Assembly: GCA_963735085.1 (NCBI GenBank)
Contig: CAVTJP010000005.1
Coordinates: 2,170,001-2,234,000, forward strand
DNA: 64,000 bases
Source of the DNA: DATJGR01 sp963735085
Lineage (GTDB): Bacteria; Pseudomonadota; Gammaproteobacteria; Pseudomonadales; Azotimanducaceae
Direction: 5' to 3'
Part shown: positions 1 through 8,597 of the stretch, piece by piece
Layout of the letters: the number at the start of each line of letters is the position of its first letter
Numbering within the stretch: the stretch's first letter is position 1
Notes under the pieces: model-generated
The model's input: the letters and a program-made list of their open reading frames with translations, nothing else
The model's database searches: none
Told to the model about the DNA's origin: nothing
Translations under genes and position numbers: made by a program

Positions 1-1
1 A

Positions 2-463
2 CGCAACAACATCGAACTCGACGCCGCGGAGATCCGCGCGTTTCTCGACAGCCGCAAGACGCTGATCATCGTTTCCAACGGCAAGGACGGCTATCCGCAC
101 CCGATGCCCATGTGGTTCTACGTTGACGACGCGGGCTGCCTGTACTGCACGACGTTCGCGAAGTCGCAGAAGGTACTGAACTGGCAACGGGATCCGAAGG
201 CGAGCCTGCTGGTGGAGAGTGGCGAGGAGTACGCAAAACTCAAAGGCGTGGTGATCTATGCGCGCGCCGAGGTCATCGACGATCTAGACACCGCGATCGA
301 CACACTTGTGAAGATCAATTCGCGCGGCGCGACGCTCGATGCGACACAGCGGCAGGCGCTGACCGCGGCGGTGTCGAAGACGGCGGCGAAAAGGGCGGTG
401 ATCAAGTTTCATCCGCAGCGATACGTGAGCTGGGATCATTCGAAGTTGGGCGGGCGGTACTGA
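2..463 (+). CDS. PPOX-class pyridoxamine 5'-phosphate oxidase family protein (5' truncated)
   Basis: The reading frame is open from the left edge, so the start lies outside the window. The visible part begins RNNIELDAAEIRAFLDSRKT and continues through a flavin-reductase-like split barrel (SNGKDGYPHPMPMWFYVDD, then SLLVESGEEYAKLKGVVIYARAEV). This order is typical of small F420- or FMN-dependent PPOX proteins of about 150-170 residues, so little is probably missing. Such proteins bind a flavin-type cofactor and reduce small substrates; the substrate cannot be told from sequence. It ends at TGA 461-463, and the neighbour downstream is convergent. Family assignment is fairly confident, function is not. 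Confidence 0.75.
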   Translation, partial: RNNIELDAAEIRAFLDSRKTLIIVSNGKDGYPHPMPMWFYVDDAGCLYCTTFAKSQKVLNWQRDPKASLLVESGEEYAKLKGVVIYARAEVIDDLDTAIDTLVKINSRGATLDATQRQALTAAVSKTAAKRAVIKFHPQRYVSWDHSKLGGRY

Positions 464-766
464 ATCGTTCGGTTCGAAAAGTGTGTCGGTTAAAGACCGC
501 TTGAGCGCCATGCTTCTGGCACTTCGCCAAACGCACAGGGCCACAAAGGTGAGCGAACACGAGACCAAGGGCCGATGAAAGGTTGCGGCGCGTTTGCCGC
601 CTGTTGCTCACTACTGCTGTGCGCTTGTCGAAGCTGTTCGCGGCCGCGGGCGCGGCGCAGGCATCTGTTCGCACGCTCGCGGGCACGGCGCGATTCGCGT
701 CGATCGACGCGTGGCTGTACACCGACATCAGGGCTGGACGTTGGCGGATGTCATCGACGACGCCGG
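464..766. other. Intergenic stretch without a supported gene
   Basis: These 303 bases separate two convergent genes. Short open frames exist on both strands, but none shows a family motif or a good ribosome-binding site, and their residue use (Arg/Ala/Cys-rich) looks like GC-rich noise. I see no clear terminator hairpin with a T run. Confidence 0.5.
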
Positions 767-2122
767 CTACGGAGGTTGAACCAGCGGCCTGCGTGGTTGT
801 CGCAGTTCGTTCAACCCGAGGTTCGGCTGCGGCCTGCTCCACCATCTGGTGACGAGTGCGGTGCGTGGCTGATGGCTACGCCCGATGGCAATCGTTAGCA
901 ACTGCTCGACCCGCCCGATCGGAATCAGCTCCGTGACCGCCTCCGCCCGCAACGGCCCCGAATCGCGCAGCGCCCGAAACGCCTCGATGATCGCGTCGAT
1001 CTGCTCCGGCGTATGCGCCGCCGACAGGCTGACCCGCAGCAGACAGAACGGTCCAGGCGAAGCCTGCAGCGGCACCAGATTCACATACACGCCGCGATCG
1101 ATCAGAAACCGCCATGCATTCAGCGCTTGCTCTGTATCGCGCACGTGCACGCCGACAACCGGCGTGATCACCGGCCCCAGTTCGTAGCCGAGTTGCTGCA
1201 GCGCGCCGTAGGTGACGCGCGCGTTGTTGTGCAGGCGTTCGCGCAGATCGGGGTTTTCACGGATGACGTTCAGCGCCGCACGCGCCGACGCCATCACCGA
1301 CGGCGAACTCGACGCCGAATACGCATACGAACGCGCGGCCGCGCGCAGCAGCGACAGATCGTGACGCCGGCTGACCGCATAGCCGCCGACGCAGCCGAGG
1401 CTTTTGCTGAACGTGCCGACGACGACATCGACCTGATCTTCGACGCCGGCTTCTTCGGCGAGGCCGCGGCCCGTTTCGCCAAGCACGCCGAACGAATGCG
1501 CCTCGTCAACCAACAACGCGGCCCGGTGGCGCGTGGTGACTTCGCAGATTTCGGCGAGTGGCGCGGTGTCGCCGAGCATGCTGTAGATGCCTTCGACGAT
1601 GACCAGCGCGTTGGCCGCGGATTCGCCGAGACGCCGCAGTTTCTTGTCGAGATCGGCCACGTCGTTGTGCTTGAAGCGATATGTCGTGGCACCCGCGAGC
1701 GTGGCGCCGTCGTAGATGCTGGCGTGACTCTGCGCGTCGAGAATCAACACCGAGTCGCGATCGGCCAGCGCCGAAATCATGCCGACATTGGCCTGATAGC
1801 CGGTGGTGAACACCACTGCCGAGCGCGCGCCGTAGAACTCTGCCAGTTCGCGTTCGAGCGCGGTGTGGTCGGGGTAGGTTCCGCTGGCGAGCCGCGAACC
1901 GGTTGTACCCGTGCCGTAGCGCGCCGCCGCTTCGGCGGATGCGCGCACGCAATCGGGATGGAACGTCAGGCCGAGGTAATTGTTGGTGCCGGCGAGAATG
2001 ACGTTGCGGCCGTCGACGGTGCCCGCAGTGGGGCTGCCGTCAACGAGCACCATCGTGCCGAGCACATTGCTGTCCTGCCAGGGCAGTTCCTCGGCAGCGA
2101 TCCGGCGTTCGACGAGGTTCAT
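767..2122 (-). CDS. spt: Serine palmitoyltransferase / alpha-oxoamine synthase
   Basis: PLP enzyme of the alpha-oxoamine synthase family (KBL, BioF, SPT), 451 residues. It would condense serine with an acyl thioester to give 3-ketosphinganine, the first step of sphingolipid synthesis. Seen: N-terminal NNYLGL (47-52), GTGTTGSRLASGTY (70-83), DEAHSFG (206-212) and the PLP lysine in GTFSKSLG (K240). The start is set by an ATGA overlap with the upstream acyl carrier protein gene, which argues for SPT rather than BioF or KBL: bacterial SPTs often pair with a dedicated ACP. The C-terminal ~50 residues past the usual family end are Arg/Gln-rich and may be a neutral extension. Ceramide synthase and reductase genes lie 22-26 kb downstream in the window. 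The KBL/BioF alternative cannot be fully excluded. Confidence 0.82.
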   Translation of the reverse strand: MNLVERRIAAEELPWQDSNVLGTMVLVDGSPTAGTVDGRNVILAGTNNYLGLTFHPDCVRASAEAAARYGTGTTGSRLASGTYPDHTALERELAEFYGARSAVVFTTGYQANVGMISALADRDSVLILDAQSHASIYDGATLAGATTYRFKHNDVADLDKKLRRLGESAANALVIVEGIYSMLGDTAPLAEICEVTTRHRAALLVDEAHSFGVLGETGRGLAEEAGVEDQVDVVVGTFSKSLGCVGGYAVSRRHDLSLLRAAARSYAYSASSSPSVMASARAALNVIRENPDLRERLHNNARVTYGALQQLGYELGPVITPVVGVHVRDTEQALNAWRFLIDRGVYVNLVPLQASPGPFCLLRVSLSAAHTPEQIDAIIEAFRALRDSGPLRAEAVTELIPIGRVEQLLTIAIGRSHQPRTALVTRWWSRPQPNLGLNELRQPRRPLVQPP

Positions 2123-2367
2123 GCTTTTTTGACCAGGCGCTCGAGTTCGTTGGCCATGTCGGTAATCGTGCGTATCTCGGCGAGATCGTTCAGCGGAAAC
2201 GAGATGTCGTACGTATCCTCGAGCTGTTCGATCAATTCCATGATCTCGATCGACGAAAGGCCAACGTCGTCCACCAGGTCGCTGTCGACTTCGACGGTGG
2301 TGCCGTCCTCGGCGAGTTGGTTGACAAGCTCCTTCAGGCGAGCGGCATAATCCTCGCGTTTTTCCAT
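2119..2367 (-). CDS. acpR: Acyl carrier protein dedicated to sphingolipid synthesis
   Basis: An 82-residue acidic acyl carrier protein. The phosphopantetheine site is DDVGLSSIEIME (residues 33-44), with Ser39 in the position of the DSL serine; the usual Asp before it is Ser here. It starts at MEKREDYAAR and its TGA overlaps the ATG of the SPT gene (ATGA), so the two are probably translationally coupled. In Caulobacter a separate ACP (AcpR) hands acyl chains to SPT; the same role is inferred here. The acyl-ACP synthetase-like gene at 25.8 kb and the phosphopantetheinyl transferase at 28.5 kb are natural partners. Confidence 0.85.
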   Translation of the reverse strand: MEKREDYAARLKELVNQLAEDGTTVEVDSDLVDDVGLSSIEIMELIEQLEDTYDISFPLNDLAEIRTITDMANELERLVKKA

Positions 2368-2381
2368 AGCGTCGTTGCAAA

Positions 2382-3488
2382 TTGGGGCGGATATTGGCGG
2401 GAGGCGATTATACAGACAAAGCCTCTCGACAGGACACAGCACCTCGCGTCTGGGCGGTTGCGAGCTATCGGGCCGGCGAAAATTCGCAGATCTCGGGACT
2501 GGCAGATCGTGTCAGCGATGCTGTCGCGACCAAACGCCTGCACTATAACGCCTGGGCGGGGCCGCTCGGGTTGATGCGCCGCGTGACGCGTGGCGGCATC
2601 GACGCGTCGCGTTCCGACGTGCTCGCGCCGCCCTGGCCGGATGTGGTCGTATCCGCCGGGCTGAAGAATGAACCGGTCTGCCGCTGGATCAAGGCGCGCA
2701 GCGGTGGCCGCACGAAGCTGGTGTTTCTCGGGCGAACATGGGCGCGCCGTAGCGCGTTCGACCTCGTGGTGACCACCCCGCAATATCGACTGCCCCGGGA
2801 ACCGAACGTACTGCACAACCTGATGACGCAACACGGTGTTGCACCGACGCGGCTCGCAATGGATCGGGCCCGGTGGGCCACGAAGTTCTCGGCGTTGCGG
2901 CAACCGGTGCTGGGTGTGCTGATAGGCGGTGACAGCGGGCCGTTCGTGCTGGGACCTCGCGCCGCGCGCCGTCTTGCCGACAAGGTCAACGCGATTGTTG
3001 AGGCCCGCGGCGGTAGCGCCATTGTGACCACCAGTTCGCGCACCCGGCCCGTTGTCGCGGACGTGCTCGCGTCCGCCGTGACAGTGCCGATGTCGCTGCA
3101 TCGCTATCGCGCGAATGATCCCGACAACCCATATTTCGGCATCCTCGGGCTTGCGGACGCGTTCGTGGTGACGTCCGACAGCGTTGCGATGTTGTCGGAG
3201 GCCGCGGCGACAGGACGCTGTGTGCACATCTTCGATCTCGCAGCCGCAGACGCTGCCGGTCGCGATGCCAGCCTGAAATCGGTGTGCTACGCCGCGATGA
3301 TGAAGGTGCTGCCAAAACGACTGTCGCGCGACATTGGTCTGTTTCACGAAGCCTTCGTCGCGGCCGGCCACGGCACGTGGTCTAACGATTCGTGCGACGG
3401 CGCGGCGCGAACGGCTGCGCAGGAGATCGATGCGACGGTCGCCCGCGTCCGATCGCTGCTGGCGCGGGATATCGGTCGATGGGATTGA
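2382..3488 (+). CDS. ELM1-family (COG3660, GT-B-like) protein, copy 1
   Basis: Up to 368 residues, related to the 'mitochondrial fission ELM1' family of unknown biochemical function. Motifs shared with the copies at 11.7 and 19.6 kb: RVW...AGENSQ (22-35), PPWPDVVVSAG (83-93), RSGGRTKLVFLGR (106-118), GVLIGGDSGPF (178-188), NDPDNPYFG (245-253) and TSDSVAM (264-270). The last resembles the donor-site loop of GT-B glycosyltransferases, hence the inferred glycosyltransferase role. The open start is TTG 2382, only 14 bp from the divergent ACP start, so the true start or promoter is uncertain. This copy is the most divergent: the GRR motif is replaced by GLK and the canonical GDS by SDS. Confidence 0.75.
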   Translation: MGRILAGGDYTDKASRQDTAPRVWAVASYRAGENSQISGLADRVSDAVATKRLHYNAWAGPLGLMRRVTRGGIDASRSDVLAPPWPDVVVSAGLKNEPVCRWIKARSGGRTKLVFLGRTWARRSAFDLVVTTPQYRLPREPNVLHNLMTQHGVAPTRLAMDRARWATKFSALRQPVLGVLIGGDSGPFVLGPRAARRLADKVNAIVEARGGSAIVTTSSRTRPVVADVLASAVTVPMSLHRYRANDPDNPYFGILGLADAFVVTSDSVAMLSEAAATGRCVHIFDLAAADAAGRDASLKSVCYAAMMKVLPKRLSRDIGLFHEAFVAAGHGTWSNDSCDGAARTAAQEIDATVARVRSLLARDIGRWD

Positions 3489-3503
3489 CGAGTTGCGGCT
3501 TGG

Positions 3504-3621
3504 TCGTGAAGGGGGCGGACTTGCTATACGTCGGACACGCAGTAAGTCCCATCCCTGGAACTCGTCAGCGCCATCCCTGGCGCCGACGGTCCGTCGCATA
3601 GCAAGTCCACCCCCTTCACGA
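3504..3621 (+). repeat. Palindromic element, copy 1 (conserved core, variable self-matching arms)
   Basis: The left arm (from 3504, TCGTGAAGGGGGCGGACTTG) matches the reverse complement of the right arm (ending 3621) over about 33 bp with a few mismatches. Between them lies a core shared with three other copies: GTAAGTCCCATCCCTGGA, then a hairpin with stem GCGCCA/TGGCGC and loop TCCC, extended outward by CGTC/GACG. It sits right after ELM1 copy 1. Probably a non-autonomous mobile repeat or a structured RNA element. Confidence 0.8.
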
Positions 3622-3653
3622 CGCGAGCGACGCGCTTCGTTTGCGAGAGGACG

Positions 3654-3718
3654 AGGGTCAGAGTGCTTCACCAAGACATATAGCCGCGACTCCGCGTCGC
3701 ATGAAGCACTCTGACCCT
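3654..3718 (+). repeat. GGGTCAGAGTGCTTC inverted-repeat element, copy A1
   Basis: Perfect 17-bp inverted arms, AGGGTCAGAGTGCTTCA at 3654-3670 and its complement at 3702-3718, enclose about 31 bp (GCCGCGACTCCGCGTCG inside). A near-identical element lies at 16294-16356 in the same orientation. It resembles REP-type palindromes common in proteobacteria. Confidence 0.75.
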
Positions 3719-3754
3719 TTGCCCCTGCCTGCTACCGTTGGATACGCTGACGCA

Positions 3755-3867
3755 GGTGGAGGTGGATGTGTTTTGTGCCGGACCGTACTGCGCCAGGGAT
3801 GGCGCAGGACGAGCCTCCAGGGATGGGACTTACGGCGCGTCCGGCGCAATGAACAGCCATCTCCACC
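3755..3867 (-). repeat. Palindromic element, copy 2
   Basis: Same core as copies 1, 3 and 4, in reverse orientation. The core hairpin CTGCGCCA TCCC TGGCGCAG is visible on the minus strand. Arms at 3755-3783 and 3839-3867 match each other imperfectly (GGTGGAGGTGG against GGTGGAGATGG; TGCCGGAC against CGCCGGAC), so this copy is more degraded than copies 1, 3 and 4. It lies just past the end of the ABC exporter gene. Confidence 0.75.
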
Positions 3868-3899
3868 GAGAACCGTAGCGTAATCCGGCGCGACGAGTC

Positions 3900-5633
3900 C
3901 TACCTGACGCTTTGGTTGAGGCGCGCCCCATTGGGTCGCGTGAGATCCGGAGCGAGTGTGCCGGCGTCGACCCGATACACGGCATCGGCAATATCCGCCA
4001 TTGCCGATTGATGCGACACTGCCAGAATCGTTAGCTGGCCACGCAGTGATTGCAATGTGGCGCAGATGCCTGCTTCGGTTGCCGAGTCCAATGCGCTGGT
4101 TGCCTCGTCCAGGATCAGCAGCTTGGGATGATGGGCGAGTGCGCGGGCGATCATGACGCGTTGGCGTTGGCCGCCGGAAAGCAGCGTGCCACGTTCACCA
4201 ACCACACTGTCGATTCCATCAGGCAGTTGCGAAACGAAATCCCATGCGCCCGCGATCTTCAATGCCTGCTCCGCATCGTCGCGTTTGAGGCTGGGGTCGC
4301 CCAGCGCGACGTTGTGCAGGATGGAGTCGTGCAGCAGCAGATTTTCCTGCGGCACATAACCAATGCTGTGGCGCCAGCTATGGACGTCGAGTTCCGCAAG
4401 GTCGTGGCCGTCGACGCGGATGGTTCCGGACGCGGGCGTGATGAGCCCGATCACCAGATCGGCGATCGTCGTTTTGCCGGAGCCGGAATCACCAACGAGG
4501 CAGGTGATGACGCCGGCCGCAATCGAGAATGACACATCGTCGAGAATCCGGTGATCGCCGTAGGCGAAGCTCACGCCGTCGAATTCGATGCCATCGCGCA
4601 GCTCGACGCGTTTGATGCCGGCGCCGGTTTCGGCGTGTGCGCGCGCTTCGTCAATGGTGGCATTGAGCGCCCAGTACGCGCTCTCGCACCCGACGACCTT
4701 CTGGTACTGCTTCTGTACCTTGCCGACGCGCTTCAACGTTTGGCCGAGTACTACCGCCATGAACGTGACGGTGGCCAACTGCACGTCGAACGATACGAGT
4801 GCGATGAAAATGCCACCGACGATCACCAGTGCAAGCAATGATTCCTGTGCACCGGTCAAGCCGGCTTCGCCGAGTACCTGGCGGCGTAGTGCACCTCTGA
4901 GTTTGCCGGTCTCCAATGTCAGCACGTCTTCGGCGACCTTGTCGCGGCCCATCGCTTTGAAGGTTTTGACCGACTGAAGCACGTCGCTCAACGTGCCGAG
5001 CAGCGAGCGATACCAGTGCGTTTGCTTGTCCCCTGCACGGTGCGCAATGCGCACGAACACGTGCGATGCCGACAGCACCGCTACACCTGCGACGAAGCAC
5101 AACACGGTGGCTTGCCACGACACGAGCACAGCAACGGCCGTGTAGACAGTGGCTTCGATCACCGCAGCGAGTACCCGAACGGCGAAGACGTAAGCTTGCG
5201 CCGCACGCCACGCTTCGGTCGCCATTGCGTTGGCGAGGGCGCCGGTCGACTGGCGTGTGAAGAAAGACCAGCGCGATGCGATGACCGCAGTCAGCAGGTT
5301 CATCCGCAGCTCGGTCGCAACGTCGGCGGCGATATAGCCGATGCGCTGCTCCGCGATGAAGATCAATGTGTTCTTGACGACGATGGCGCCGAGTATGACG
5401 GCCAGCAGCAAGCCGAGCGTCGGCGTGATGCCGATGTTGGCGAGCACCTCGTGCACGTGCTGTGCGAATGGATTTTGAGGCGCGGCGGGTGTTTCGCTCG
5501 ACATAGCCAACTGCAGCGCGGGCAGCAGCGACGACAGGCCGATGCCATCGGCAATGCCGGCCAGCAACAGTGCGACGGCCAGGAACACGCTTTGAAACGG
5601 ATACCGGTGGATGAATGCTTTGAGAAGTTCCAT
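3900..5633 (-). CDS. MsbA-like ABC exporter, half transporter (permease-ATPase)
   Basis: A 577-residue type IV ABC exporter with an N-terminal six-helix membrane domain (about 1-320) and a C-terminal ATPase. Seen: Walker A GDSGSGKTT (381-389), Q-loop VPQEN (427-431), signature LSGGQRQR (485-492), Walker B LLILDE (505-510) and the switch His in VSHQS. It is last in a minus-strand operon after lptF-like and lptG-like genes (12 bp gap to lptG). MsbA-type half transporters flip lipids across the inner membrane as homodimers. In this context I infer a (glyco)sphingolipid or related glycolipid flippase, but the sequence alone does not fix the substrate; a peptide or polysaccharide exporter is possible. 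Confidence 0.85.
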   Translation of the reverse strand: MELLKAFIHRYPFQSVFLAVALLLAGIADGIGLSSLLPALQLAMSSETPAAPQNPFAQHVHEVLANIGITPTLGLLLAVILGAIVVKNTLIFIAEQRIGYIAADVATELRMNLLTAVIASRWSFFTRQSTGALANAMATEAWRAAQAYVFAVRVLAAVIEATVYTAVAVLVSWQATVLCFVAGVAVLSASHVFVRIAHRAGDKQTHWYRSLLGTLSDVLQSVKTFKAMGRDKVAEDVLTLETGKLRGALRRQVLGEAGLTGAQESLLALVIVGGIFIALVSFDVQLATVTFMAVVLGQTLKRVGKVQKQYQKVVGCESAYWALNATIDEARAHAETGAGIKRVELRDGIEFDGVSFAYGDHRILDDVSFSIAAGVITCLVGDSGSGKTTIADLVIGLITPASGTIRVDGHDLAELDVHSWRHSIGYVPQENLLLHDSILHNVALGDPSLKRDDAEQALKIAGAWDFVSQLPDGIDSVVGERGTLLSGGQRQRVMIARALAHHPKLLILDEATSALDSATEAGICATLQSLRGQLTILAVSHQSAMADIADAVYRVDAGTLAPDLTRPNGARLNQSVR

Positions 5634-5645
5634 ATCGGGTCGGCG

Positions 5646-6713
5646 TCAGTTCATGCGTCGCATCAGCAGCAGGGCCAGAACCAGCACGAGCATCGGTGGC
5701 ACGGCCGATGTCACCGGAATGGACAGGCCTGCGAGTATACCTGCGTTCGAAACCACCTGCTGCCCGACGTAGATGAGAAACGCGAGCGCAGCGCCGATCG
5801 CCAGGCGCGCCGATCGGCCGCCCCGTATGTTCGACAACAGCGCGAACGGTGCCGCCAGCAGCGCATATGCGATCGCCGCCAGCGGCAACGTGAGCCTGCG
5901 CCAGAGCTCCAACCGCTCATTCTGCCCCCCAGATACCTCGTTGGTGCGATGTTTCGAGCGGCTGATCAGTTCACCGATCGTATAACTCGAAATGGGTACG
6001 TCGTACAGGCGCCTCGTTTGATCCCATAACGGTTTCCAATTCAGTGAGGGTATCGTCTGTGGCGCGGCCGGTGCGCCGTTGTCCGAATAGCGTTTGCGCC
6101 AGACATCTTCCAGGCGCCACAGGCCGGCATTGACGATGGTGGCCGACTTTGCCCGCAGGTAGCTCTCGAGATGCGCATCCGGTGTGAAATCGAACATGCG
6201 GATGTCGCTGGGCCCTTCTGCATTCTCCAAGGCCGCGACGTTCACGTACATCGAGCCCGAGCGAATCCAGAAGCCGCTGCGTCGCAGCAGATTTCCGGTC
6301 GGCGCCGTCTTCTGAATGCGCAGCACACTCGCGTCGAGGCGCAACGGACGTGCTGCCACTTCGACGCCGGCGATGACGATCATGAATGCCCCCGCCAGCA
6401 GACCGGCGATGCGGCTGAGGCGCAGGCCGGTTACGCCGGCGGCACGCAACGCAATGATTTCACTGGTGGCATTCAGACGATCGTACGCGTTCAGTGTTCC
6501 CAGCAGCGCGATGAACGGTGACAGATCGACGAGCAGCGCCGGTGTGCTGTAGAGCACCACCAGTATCGCGTCGAGTACGGTGTAGTGCGCATCGCCAATG
6601 TCCTGAGATTCGGTGAGGAACGCCAGCAGATCGAACAATACGAGCAGCGCCGCGCCGATCAGCAGATAGCTCTTCGCCAGTTCCCGCGCCAGATACTTGA
6701 ATGCGCGGCTCAT
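5646..6713 (-). CDS. lptG: LptG-like permease (LptF/LptG family)
   Basis: A 355-residue inner-membrane protein: N-terminal helices, a periplasmic beta-jellyroll region (about 125-260) and C-terminal helices from about 265. The N terminus MSRAFKYLARELAKSYL and the loop NATSEIIALRAAGVTGLRLS match the LptG pattern, in which that segment docks on the LptB ATPase. It overlaps the upstream lptF-like gene by ATGA. LptF/LptG pull lipopolysaccharide from the inner membrane toward the LptC-LptA bridge. Normally the pair sits by pepA; here it is followed by an ABC exporter inside a sphingolipid locus, so it may be a second, specialised pair. No lptB is present in the window. Confidence 0.82.
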   Translation of the reverse strand: MSRAFKYLARELAKSYLLIGAALLVLFDLLAFLTESQDIGDAHYTVLDAILVVLYSTPALLVDLSPFIALLGTLNAYDRLNATSEIIALRAAGVTGLRLSRIAGLLAGAFMIVIAGVEVAARPLRLDASVLRIQKTAPTGNLLRRSGFWIRSGSMYVNVAALENAEGPSDIRMFDFTPDAHLESYLRAKSATIVNAGLWRLEDVWRKRYSDNGAPAAPQTIPSLNWKPLWDQTRRLYDVPISSYTIGELISRSKHRTNEVSGGQNERLELWRRLTLPLAAIAYALLAAPFALLSNIRGGRSARLAIGAALAFLIYVGQQVVSNAGILAGLSIPVTSAVPPMLVLVLALLLMRRMN

Positions 6714-7777
6714 CCGGGGCGTCTCAGGCTAACCGACGGAAGCTGGCGCACGACGAGGAACAGCAGCGCGGTCAGCAGCGGAACCCACAACATGCCCGGC
6801 ATCTCATGAACCTGGCCATTCTCGACCCAGGTGCGGCCGGCTGCCGCGACGTTGAACACGACCGCGTAGATGACGATACCGGCTATGAAGCGCGGATACG
6901 GGCTGCTGCCAGGCAACGCGCGCGAGATTTCCACCGCGATCAATGCCATGAAGAATGCGATCACCGGCAGGCACATTCGCCATTGCAGTTCGGCGCGCTC
7001 CTTCGGCGACGTTGCGGTGACCAGTTCGCGCGTGGGTGACGCGCGCCGCTTGTTTTGCACATCCGAGAGTTGTTGCGAGGGCGCGTAGTAGGTGAGTCCC
7101 TGGAACTCCGAGCGCTTGTCCGCACGCGAGGTTTCACTGAGCGCATAGCTGATGCCCTGCTGCAGTTCGATGCGCTGACGACTGCTTCCTTGCGCGCCGA
7201 AAATACGTCCTGAATCGGAGCGGATTACACGAACGTTCTGCGCGTCTCTGCTCTGGATGAACACACCGTGCATGACGTCCGCGCGGCGGTCGATCGAGGC
7301 GGCCGTGAGCACCACGTTATCGCCAAATGTATAGAACTGATTCGGCTGCATCGCATCGGTTGTCAGCTGACTGGACGCGGCGTCGAGCCGGTAACTTTCT
7401 GCGTACGCCCAGGGTCGCGCGTACAGCGACAGGCCCGCAACGCACAGGCACAGGATCAGCGCGATGAACCAGACGGGATACGCGGCGCGTTCCGGCAATA
7501 CCCCTGCTCCGTACAGCGCGAACGCTTCGCGATCGCGATGCCACTGATTCATCGTCGTCAGCACGCCCATGTACAGCGATGTTGGCAGCAATACTTCGGC
7601 AGCGATCAGGTCGCGCAGGCCGATCAGTGTGAAGATCTCGTTTATTGGAATTCTGGAGTACGCCGCATCGCGCAACAATGCAGCGGCGTTGAATGCCGAT
7701 ACCAGCAGAATCAACAGCGCGAAACCGACCAATGTCGGCAGCAACACCAGGCGTATCAGGTAGCGATCGATGATCAA
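6710..7777 (-). CDS. lptF: LptF-like permease (LptF/LptG family)
   Basis: A 355-residue membrane protein, first gene of the lptF-lptG-ABC operon. It begins MIIDRYLIRLVLLPTL, close to the conserved start of LptF, then has the cytoplasmic coupling segment DREAFALYGAGVLPERA, a periplasmic domain (about 125-255, with FGDNVVLTA and GRIFGAQGS) and C-terminal helices. Its TGA overlaps the ATG of lptG (ATGA, 6710-6713). Role: extraction and transport of an outer-membrane-bound lipid, LPS in the known system. Whether this is the cell's only LptF/LptG pair cannot be seen here. Confidence 0.82.
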   Translation of the reverse strand: MIIDRYLIRLVLLPTLVGFALLILLVSAFNAAALLRDAAYSRIPINEIFTLIGLRDLIAAEVLLPTSLYMGVLTTMNQWHRDREAFALYGAGVLPERAAYPVWFIALILCLCVAGLSLYARPWAYAESYRLDAASSQLTTDAMQPNQFYTFGDNVVLTAASIDRRADVMHGVFIQSRDAQNVRVIRSDSGRIFGAQGSSRQRIELQQGISYALSETSRADKRSEFQGLTYYAPSQQLSDVQNKRRASPTRELVTATSPKERAELQWRMCLPVIAFFMALIAVEISRALPGSSPYPRFIAGIVIYAVVFNVAAAGRTWVENGQVHEMPGMLWVPLLTALLFLVVRQLPSVSLRRPG

Positions 7778-7898
7778 ACTGTCACCAGAGCAGGGTCGTC
7801 AGTACCAGGCGGCACGTCGTGTGGCGACATGATGGCCGCTCATCCATAATCCCGCGCCATGCTCGAATTGCGGTGAGTGTAGCGACGCGGGAACGTGG

Positions 7899-8389
7899 AT
7901 GTCGAATGCGCGGGCGCGGGTGCCCCTCGTATGGATTCTGAAGGGACCGAAGGCCGGTGACTACGCGCAACTACAACTGCTGGCGCGTGCGTTCGACCGC
8001 GCCGCAAGTGATGCGCTCGAACCGCCGTGGCTGGACCTCTTGTTGACGGCCGGGCGGCGCAACGAACTGGTCGCGCGTTGGGTGCGCAATGCATCCGGCG
8101 GAACGTCGCGTCTGGTTCACGTTGGCCGCCCGTGGTCGAGCCCGATGCACTTCGATCTGGTGGTCTCGAACCGTCAGTATCTGCTCGAATCCTGCGGCAA
8201 CGTCATCGTCAACGATCTGCCGTTGACCGATGCGAGTACCGTGTCAGATGAACAGACGAACCGACAGACGGAGTGGGGGGTCTGCCGCATCCATACCGCG
8301 AATTGCTAGCGTGCGCCGACGAATTCATTGTCACCGCCGACAGCATGTCGATGCTGGCCGAAGCGTGCGCGACGTCAAAACCGGTGTAA
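7899..8389 (+). pseudogene. Decayed ELM1-family gene (copy 2), with internal deletions and frameshift
   Basis: The N-terminal frame from ATG 7899 gives LVWILKGPKAGDYAQ, PPWLDLLLTAGRRNELVARW and SGGTSRLVHVGRPW, clear ELM1-family sequence. It lacks about 30 residues between the first two motifs and runs into an unrelated tail ending at 8309. In another frame, 8290-8389 encodes PYRELLACADEFIVTADSMS and then MLAEACATSKPV before TAA, which is the family's C-terminal donor-loop region. About 90-100 codons between the two pieces are missing. This is a gene wrecked by deletions, not a short functional protein. Two palindromic repeats lie immediately downstream. Confidence 0.85.
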
Positions 8390-8403
8390 GCGCTCCGGAA
8401 CAC

Positions 8404-8516
8404 GGCGGAGGTGGATGTTTATCGCGCCGGACACGCCGTAAGTCCCATCCCTGGAGGCTCGTCCTGCGCCGTCCCTGGCGCAGGACGGTCCGGCACGATA
8501 AACATCCACCTCCGCC
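8404..8516 (+). repeat. Palindromic element, copy 3
   Basis: Nearly perfect arms: GGCGGAGGTGGATGTTTATC begins at 8404, and its complement ends at 8516 (29-bp arms, one mismatch). The core is GTAAGTCCCATCCCTGGA followed by the 12-bp stem hairpin CGTCCTGCGCC...GGCGCAGGACG. Same orientation as copy 1. It lies between the broken ELM1 gene and copy 4. Confidence 0.85.
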
Positions 8517-8597
8517 TGCGTCGGCGTATCCGCCGTTCAACTCAACGCAGAGCCGTGGAAAGGTTGTTCTCCCAAAACGAAGCGCGTCGCTCGAGTC

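Noticed and set aside
1013..2350. A 445-codon open frame on the plus strand
   Set aside because: It lies antisense to the SPT and ACP genes, is Arg-rich and shows no family motif; the minus-strand genes have clear motifs.
3504..3867. An insertion sequence remnant
   Set aside because: No transposase fragment is present in any frame and no clear target-site duplication is visible; the structure is better described as a palindromic repeat.
5016..6029. A 337-codon plus-strand frame rich in Gln/Arg/Cys
   Set aside because: It is opposite the ABC exporter and lptG-like genes and has the composition of a GC-rich antisense shadow.
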